Below, one piece after another: positions 6,641-10,657 of a DNA stretch of 10,657 nt. The position numbers and the translations under genes are program-made. The notes below the pieces were generated by a model, which saw nothing but the letters and a program-made list of their open reading frames with translations, made no database searches and had not been told where the DNA came from. Source of the stretch: JBDHTS01 sp044220535 (GTDB lineage Bacteria > Pseudomonadota > Alphaproteobacteria > Micavibrionales > Micavibrionaceae); contig JBGAQU010000089.1 of the NCBI GenBank assembly GCA_044220535.1, positions 1 to 10,657 of the forward strand, read 5' to 3'. Position 1 is the stretch's first letter; every line of letters begins with the position of its first letter.

Positions 6641-6786
6641 TGTGCGTCTGACGGCAGTGTCGCACAGCCCATGCCGCATCGCAATATGCAGGAGCAGATA
6701 TCCCCCGCCATTTATGATGCAGCGCACAATACCAATATAGACCCAAGTTTAGGCAAGGTCAAGCGTATTTTTGTGCATCGCACAAA
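6641..6786. promoter_or_regulatory. Cluster of TGTGCG/CGCACA operator-like elements
   Basis: The phasin promoter and leader contain TGTGCG (6641-6646) and CGCACA at 6661-6666, 6723-6728 and 6779-6784. They also contain a perfect palindrome TTTGTGC-ATC-GCACAAA (6770-6786). On the minus strand TTGTGCGNTGC occurs twice, at 6785-6775 (just upstream of the phasin -35) and 6729-6719 (over the predicted transcription start), which is the geometry expected of repressor sites. TGC-containing palindromes are bound by PhaR-type regulators of phasin genes in other alphaproteobacteria, so PhaR is a reasonable candidate, by inference only. Confidence 0.5.
6734..6762 (-). promoter_or_regulatory. Sigma70-type promoter for phasin
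   Basis: On the minus strand TTGACC (6762-6757), an exact 17-base spacer and TATATT (6739-6734) make a near-consensus promoter. Transcription would start near 6727, giving a leader of about 115 bases before the MAKK start of the phasin. Confidence 0.75.
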
Positions 6787-6818
6787 TCAAGGATAGGACA
6801 TATTTTATACTGCTTCGC

Positions 6819-6848
6819 TTGACAAAATTGACCTTCCTGCCGTATCTT
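6819..6848 (+). promoter_or_regulatory. Sigma70-type promoter for the first carboxypeptidase
   Basis: TTGACA (6819-6824), an 18-base spacer and TATCTT (6843-6848). The predicted start near 6855 leaves a short leader of about 25 bases before the ATG at 6881. It is divergent from the phasin promoter, with the -35 boxes 56 bases apart and the TTTGTGC palindrome between them. Confidence 0.65.
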
Positions 6849-6880
6849 TACAAAAAAATTATCAAAATTGGGTTGGGACA

Positions 6881-7777
6881 ATGGGATTAACACGATGCGT
6901 GGGCGTATTAAGCCTGTCTTTCTGCATTCTGGCAGGCGCCGGCGCAGCCGACGCAAAATCAAAAACAAAAATCAAGCCTTTCAGCCCCTATGTCGGTCAG
7001 CAGGCCATGCTTGTCATGACCTATCCCGAAGGCGTAAAACTCCAGGGGAAAAATGAGAATGCGCTGTGTCATCCGGCATCGCTGACCAAAGCCGCCACGG
7101 CTGCCATGGTTTATGAATTGCTGGCGCAGAAAAAAATCACTTTGGATAAACAGATAGATGTATCCGCCCATGCGGAATCCATGCCTCGGACAAATCTTGG
7201 CTTGAAAAAGGGAATGAAGATCACAATAGGAGATGCTTTGAAAGCTCTGTTTATTGTGTCCGCCAATGATGCTGCCGCAGCCCTTGCGGAATTTGTGGCG
7301 AGCGATGAGGCGGAGTTTGCACGGCAGATGACAAAATTTGTGCAATCCCATGGCATGAAGGATACAGTGTTTCGCAACGCGTCCGGCCTGCCTGATCCCG
7401 AACAGGTGACAACGGCCCATGATATGGCCCTGCTGTTATCATTCATCGTCCGGAATTACCCGCAGTATCTCGACCTGATGAATCAGACCGAATTTACCTT
7501 TGGCGGCAAGACCTATAAAGGCCACAGCCATTTTCTTGAGGATGTTCCGGGCGCGGAGATAGCCAAGACCGGTTTTACATTTGCGTCCTTTAATAACCTT
7601 TTAGTCTCAGTGAAGCGGGGTGAAAACGGTCCGCGCCTGATTGGCGTGGTCATGGGTGTTCACGGCGCGAAAAAGGCAAGCGCCTTGCTTGCCGAACGCA
7701 TTGATGAATGGTATCAGATTGCCAGCGTTGCCCGCGTGCCAGCGCACAAAAGCGGTGCGATTGCGCTCAACCCTTAA
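6881..7777 (+). CDS. Serine D-alanyl-D-alanine carboxypeptidase (S11, PBP5/6-like), no SPOR
   Basis: A periplasmic low-molecular-weight penicillin-binding protein that removes the terminal D-Ala of peptidoglycan pentapeptides. It has a signal peptide (about 1-25, hydrophobic core GVLSLSFCILAGAGA, likely cut after ADA). The peptidase S11 domain shows all three catalytic motifs: SLTK (67-70, nucleophile S67), SAN (127-129) and KTG (229-231). At 298 residues it is short: there is no C-terminal beta domain, no amphipathic anchor and no SPOR, so it should be soluble in the periplasm. The start ATG has only a weak GGGTTGGGA upstream. It is followed after 149 bases by a second member of the same family on the same strand, to which it is clearly related (PASLTK, SAND, GLKK/NLPV, QVTTA.DMA), suggesting an old tandem duplication. 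Confidence 0.92.
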   Translation: MGLTRCVGVLSLSFCILAGAGAADAKSKTKIKPFSPYVGQQAMLVMTYPEGVKLQGKNENALCHPASLTKAATAAMVYELLAQKKITLDKQIDVSAHAESMPRTNLGLKKGMKITIGDALKALFIVSANDAAAALAEFVASDEAEFARQMTKFVQSHGMKDTVFRNASGLPDPEQVTTAHDMALLLSFIVRNYPQYLDLMNQTEFTFGGKTYKGHSHFLEDVPGAEIAKTGFTFASFNNLLVSVKRGENGPRLIGVVMGVHGAKKASALLAERIDEWYQIASVARVPAHKSGAIALNP

Positions 7778-7926
7778 ATTGTCCTGAAAATTCCCATATC
7801 TTCGCCTAAACCAAACCGTTTGCATGGACAGGCCGGATATGGTCGTTTAATATGGTTAGTGAAATTCGTTTCATCCCTATTAAGACTGTCTTTACACACT
7901 GCGCCCGCTTTCCTTCCGGAGCCGTC

Positions 7927-9429
7927 ATGACATCCGCAACGACCAAACAAACATCCGGATCAGCGTGGAGCGGTATGTGCAGACTGATATGCATTTTTAT
8001 GTTCCTGATATTTTCTTCGGCATGTCTCGTGCCTTCTTACGCCGCCGAAACCAAACCCGCCGCGACGGCTTCAAAACCCCAGGCTAAAAAAACCGCACCT
8101 AAAAAATCGGAAAAGAAAAAAGCCGCATCTAAAAAAACCAGTCAGAAAACAGCGAAGAACTCTCCGCCCAAAGTCGTGCTGATCGGACGGGATCCCAAAT
8201 ATGCCTCCATCGTCATGGATGCCGATACAGGCATTATCCTGCAACAGGACTCGCCGGATAAAGTGGTCTATCCCGCATCGCTGACCAAAATGATGACGCT
8301 GATGGTCACGTTCGACGCCCTGCAGCAGGGGCGGGTGACGTTGCATGACCAGGTGAACATCTCCTCCTATGCCCACTCCATGGCGCCCAGCAAGCTGAAC
8401 CTGCCTGTTGGCTCCAGCATTCGGCTGGATCAGGCGATCGGCGCCATCGTGACAAAATCGGCCAATGATATTGCCGTCGCCGTCGCTGAACATGTCGGCG
8501 GCACCCATGGCACGTTCGTATCGATGATGAACCGCAAGGCGGTCGCTATCGGCATGAACAGCACTTACTTCACCAATGCCTGCGGCCTGCACAATGCAAA
8601 ACAGGTAACGACGGCGCGGGATATGGCGCGGCTGGGCCGGGCGTTGATCTATGATTATCCGCGCTACTACCGTTATTTTTCGATGCAGAATTTCAGTTAT
8701 AAAGGCAATATCTACGCCAACCACAACCATCTGATGGAAACCTATCGCGGGATGGATGGCATCAAGACTGGGTATATCGTGCCGTCCGGCTTCAACCTTG
8801 TCGCATCCGCCAAGCGCGGTGACCGCCGCTTGATCGGTGTTGTCTTCGGCGGACGCTCCGCCAAATCGCGCGATGCGCAGATGGCGAGCCTGTTGGACAG
8901 TGGATTTGCGCGGCCCAGTACCGTCGCGGTGGCGAATGCAGCGCCAGCGCAGAAACCGGTGGTTGCTGCGACAAATACTGCAACCGGTGACGCCGCCCGC
9001 TGGGGCGAACTGGCGCCGATGCTGCAGAACAAGGCGGTTGCCAATGTGATTGGGCAGGGGGACATCGATCCTATCGTCATTTCCCGCCTGGATCCGTCGC
9101 GCTCGTCTGCGGACAGTGTGCCGGCAAAGCCTGACGCTCCCATGCTGACCAGCCCGGCGGCTTTGCCAAAGGGAAGCGAAACGCGCGACTGGTCGATTCA
9201 GATCGGCGCGTTCAACAGCCGCGTCAAAACCGATGAAGCTTTGCAAGCCGCGCAACGCAACCTGTCGCCCGCTCTGGGTCACGGCGTGGCGATGATCGCG
9301 CCGCTGCAGACGACGCAGGGCTGGGTGTTTCGCGGACGGCTCGGCGGCTTCACCAAGCAGGAAGCCGCGCAGGCCTGCGGCGCCCTTTCCCATTGCATAG
9401 CGGTCAGCCCCAATGCCACACAGAATTAA
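7927..9429 (+). CDS. D-alanyl-D-alanine carboxypeptidase with C-terminal SPOR domain
   Basis: A second S11-family D,D-carboxypeptidase acting on periplasmic peptidoglycan. From the ATG at 7927 (500 residues) it has a membrane/signal segment (about 20-39, CRLICIFMFLIFSSACLVPS, likely cut near SYA-AE) and a Lys/Ala-rich flexible stretch (40-80). The catalytic domain follows with SLTK (118-121), SAN (178-180) and KTG (280-282), then a low-complexity linker (330-418), and a SPOR domain (about 421-494, DWSIQIGAFNS to GFTKQEAAQACGAL). SPOR domains bind denuded glycan at division septa, so this enzyme may act in septal wall maturation. I chose 7927 because GGAG lies five bases before it. The ATG at 7852 lacks such a site, and the ATG at 7975 (also preceded by GGAG) would give the tightest signal peptide. 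Its stop overlaps the next gene by 17 bases. Confidence 0.92.
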   Translation: MTSATTKQTSGSAWSGMCRLICIFMFLIFSSACLVPSYAAETKPAATASKPQAKKTAPKKSEKKKAASKKTSQKTAKNSPPKVVLIGRDPKYASIVMDADTGIILQQDSPDKVVYPASLTKMMTLMVTFDALQQGRVTLHDQVNISSYAHSMAPSKLNLPVGSSIRLDQAIGAIVTKSANDIAVAVAEHVGGTHGTFVSMMNRKAVAIGMNSTYFTNACGLHNAKQVTTARDMARLGRALIYDYPRYYRYFSMQNFSYKGNIYANHNHLMETYRGMDGIKTGYIVPSGFNLVASAKRGDRRLIGVVFGGRSAKSRDAQMASLLDSGFARPSTVAVANAAPAQKPVVAATNTATGDAARWGELAPMLQNKAVANVIGQGDIDPIVISRLDPSRSSADSVPAKPDAPMLTSPAALPKGSETRDWSIQIGAFNSRVKTDEALQAAQRNLSPALGHGVAMIAPLQTTQGWVFRGRLGGFTKQEAAQACGALSHCIAVSPNATQN

Positions 9430-10102
9430 AAGCCGCGACGGCGAACGCGGCAATGTGGTGTTTTTCGTGCTGCTGGGCATTATCCTGATCGCGCTGGTCA
9501 CGGCGGCCATCCGCTCCGGGGGCGGCGCAGGGGAAAACATCGACCGTGAACAGCTGACGATTGCCGCATCGACAGTCCGTCAATACGCCTCGGAATTGGA
9601 ACGCGCCGTGGCGATTATAGAGCAGAACGGCATTAGTGAATCCGATATACGTTTCGCCCATCCCGAAGCGCATAGCGATTATGGGGATATCACCAACAAT
9701 CCAGCGCGGCAGGTGTTTGATCGCAAGGGCGGCGGCGCGCAATACAAAAAACCATCCGGCGTCAATGACGGCAGCGCCTGGGAATTTTATGGTACGACGA
9801 CATTGCCGGAGGTCGGATCCCCCGCGCGCGGCGATTTGATTGCGGTCCTGCCCGTCGTCGATAAAAAACTCTGTGAAAAACTCAACAAAACCATCGGCTA
9901 TGATCCGGCAATCCAGCCGGAGGATACCGGCGCCTGCATGAATGGCGGATCAACTCAACGCTTTAACGATTCCCATACCTTCGATGATTTAAGTCCAAAT
10001 ACGGTTGATGACACGACCTTCAGCCGGAAACCGTCCATGGAAGGCTGTGCCCGTTGTGCGGATGGAAAATACTATTATTACCACGTGCTGATCGCGCGCT
10101 AG
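9413..10102 (+). CDS. Pilin-like single-pass membrane protein
   Basis: A 229-residue paralogue of the protein at the left edge. A short charged N-terminus (MPHRIKSRDGERGN) leads into one hydrophobic helix (about 14-34, VVFFVLLGIILIALVTAAI). A polar domain follows, with a helical start (REQLTIAASTVRQYASELERAV), the shared VFDRKGGG and GSAWEF blocks, four cysteines (KLCEK, GACMNG and GCARCADG) and the end YYYYHVLIAR. This layout resembles type IV pilin/pseudopilin subunits (N-terminal alpha-helix, then a globular domain), but there is no classic G-FTLIE cleavage site, so it may be non-cleaved or belong to another surface family. The start lies inside the carboxypeptidase gene (17-base overlap), suggesting translational coupling. 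The stop TAG shares the CTAG tetranucleotide with the stop of the convergent DsbD-like gene. Function unknown. Confidence 0.75.
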   Translation: MPHRIKSRDGERGNVVFFVLLGIILIALVTAAIRSGGGAGENIDREQLTIAASTVRQYASELERAVAIIEQNGISESDIRFAHPEAHSDYGDITNNPARQVFDRKGGGAQYKKPSGVNDGSAWEFYGTTTLPEVGSPARGDLIAVLPVVDKKLCEKLNKTIGYDPAIQPEDTGACMNGGSTQRFNDSHTFDDLSPNTVDDTTFSRKPSMEGCARCADGKYYYYHVLIAR

Positions 10103-10657
10103 AACCCGATCACTTTTTCAATCGCGATATCTTTTTGCACCAGCGTCAGCGTCACGGATTTATGCATCAAGGCGGTGGCGATATTGTCAGCGTCGTCCGG
10201 CGCGGCGACGCTGATCGTGGCATTGCGCGGGTCGTTTTTATCCGGCTCGATCTTCGCGGGGGCGGAGAAGGAGAATGGAATATCCTTGCCGGCCTCGACA
10301 AACAGGTCGGCATCGCCAAATCCTTTCTGCGACCACGCGCGGATGACGATCGCCTTTGGCCCCAGCACTGCGCTCTGGATTTTCAGGACGGGCAGGTCGC
10401 CCTGATGCGGCACGGATTTTTTTGCCAGGCTGATCCGGTCGGCGTCCCGTGATTTGTTCGCTTTGCCTGCGGGGATGCTCAGCTGCGCCGTCAAATGCTG
10501 TGGGATGCAGATATCATGGCACACCATGATATCTGCTTTGACCGACAATAAGGCGATTTTTGAAGGATCGGCGACAGTCACGTCCAGCGGAAATAAAAAT
10601 CCGCCGCGATAGCCAAAGCTATACAATCCCATCGTCTCGATCCGCTCCGGCACCGGC
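10099..10657 (-). CDS. DsbD N-terminal/DsbC-type domain protein (5' partial)
   Basis: The frame is open to the right edge, so the N-terminus is missing. The visible part resembles the periplasmic N-terminal domain of DsbD/ScsB-type thiol-disulfide proteins. It has an RIETMGLYSFGYRGGFLFPL strand region, then VKADIMVCHDICIPQ with a Cys-x3-Cys pair where the family has its V-C-x-x-x-C-x-P motif, and a later beta-rich region (PVLKIQSAVLGPKAIVIRAW, DLFVEAGKD, FSFSAP). The gene stops after VLVQKDIAIEKVIGF with no membrane domain, so here the domain stands alone instead of being fused to the DsbD transmembrane part. It probably acts in the periplasm in disulfide reduction or copper/oxidative stress defence; family identification is by motif only. 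It is convergent with the pilin-like gene, overlapping by four bases. Confidence 0.65.
   Translation of the reverse strand, partial: PVPERIETMGLYSFGYRGGFLFPLDVTVADPSKIALLSVKADIMVCHDICIPQHLTAQLSIPAGKANKSRDADRISLAKKSVPHQGDLPVLKIQSAVLGPKAIVIRAWSQKGFGDADLFVEAGKDIPFSFSAPAKIEPDKNDPRNATISVAAPDDADNIATALMHKSVTLTLVQKDIAIEKVIGF
10507..10536. repeat. Perfect 13-bp inverted repeat inside the DsbD-like gene
   Basis: GCAGATATCATGG (10507-10519), loop CACA (10520-10523) and the exact complement CCATGATATCTGC (10524-10536). It lies within coding sequence, exactly over the residues ADIMVCHDIC that include the Cys-x3-Cys pair. In mRNA it would form a strong hairpin. Confidence 0.7.

Noticed and set aside
6614..6727. 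38-residue N-terminal extension of the phasin
   Set aside because: It would begin at or before the predicted transcription start, and the residues do not resemble phasin; MAKKQSTKK at 6613 is the natural start.
6209..6796. Plus-strand open frame of 195 codons opposite phasin
   Set aside because: It covers the phasin gene and its promoter region in reverse and has shadow-like composition.
7778..7926. Promoter or terminator between the two carboxypeptidase genes
   Set aside because: TTTAAT at about 7846 could be a -10, but the best -35 is 20 bases away, and no hairpin with a T-tract is seen.
8071..9540. Long open frame (489 codons) antisense to the SPOR carboxypeptidase
   Set aside because: It lies opposite a gene with all catalytic motifs, has no recognisable domains and an Arg/His-rich composition typical of shadow frames in GC-rich DNA.

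Overview
The window looks like chromosomal DNA of an alphaproteobacterium, perhaps near Rhodospirillales or Micavibrio-like lineages. The clues are a phasin_2-type protein next to D-alanyl-D-alanine carboxypeptidases and a clpS-clpA cluster, a SPOR-tailed carboxypeptidase, pilin-like proteins with an RGNV...F membrane N-terminus, and a CGTCATCCCGGC extragenic hairpin. This placement is inference from gene content and style, not from a marker gene.

Layout. At the left edge a pilin-like membrane protein (+, 5' end missing) runs stop-to-stop into a long minus-strand block. Read in transcription order, that block is phasin (6613-6074), clpS (5855-5484), clpA copy B (5319-3108) and a second, divergent clpA copy A (2980-652). 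Both clpA copies are broken in their first AAA+ module: each reads as an N-terminal ORF and a C-terminal ORF in different frames, and conserved protein is missing at each junction. Divergent from the phasin gene, and separated by two good sigma70-type promoters and a set of TGTGCG/CGCACA elements, lie two tandem serine D,D-carboxypeptidases (6881-7777 and 7927-9429, the second with a SPOR domain). They are followed by a second pilin-like protein (9413-10102), a paralogue of the one at the left edge. It overlaps the carboxypeptidase stop and ends tail-to-tail on a minus-strand DsbD/DsbC-type domain protein cut by the right edge.

How the genes fit together. ClpS delivers N-degron substrates to ClpA, which unfolds them for ClpP. 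The carboxypeptidases trim peptidoglycan pentapeptides in the periplasm, and SPOR would direct one of them to septal, denuded glycan. The phasin is a granule-coating or stress-type protein. The pilin-like and DsbD-like proteins act at or beyond the inner membrane. Three paralogous pairs (pilin-like, ClpA, carboxypeptidase) sit within about 10 kb.

I see no CRISPR array, transposase, tRNA or rRNA. The most notable signals are the two independent lesions in tandem clpA genes and the operator-like elements at the phasin promoter. I found no convincing new defence or mobile system.
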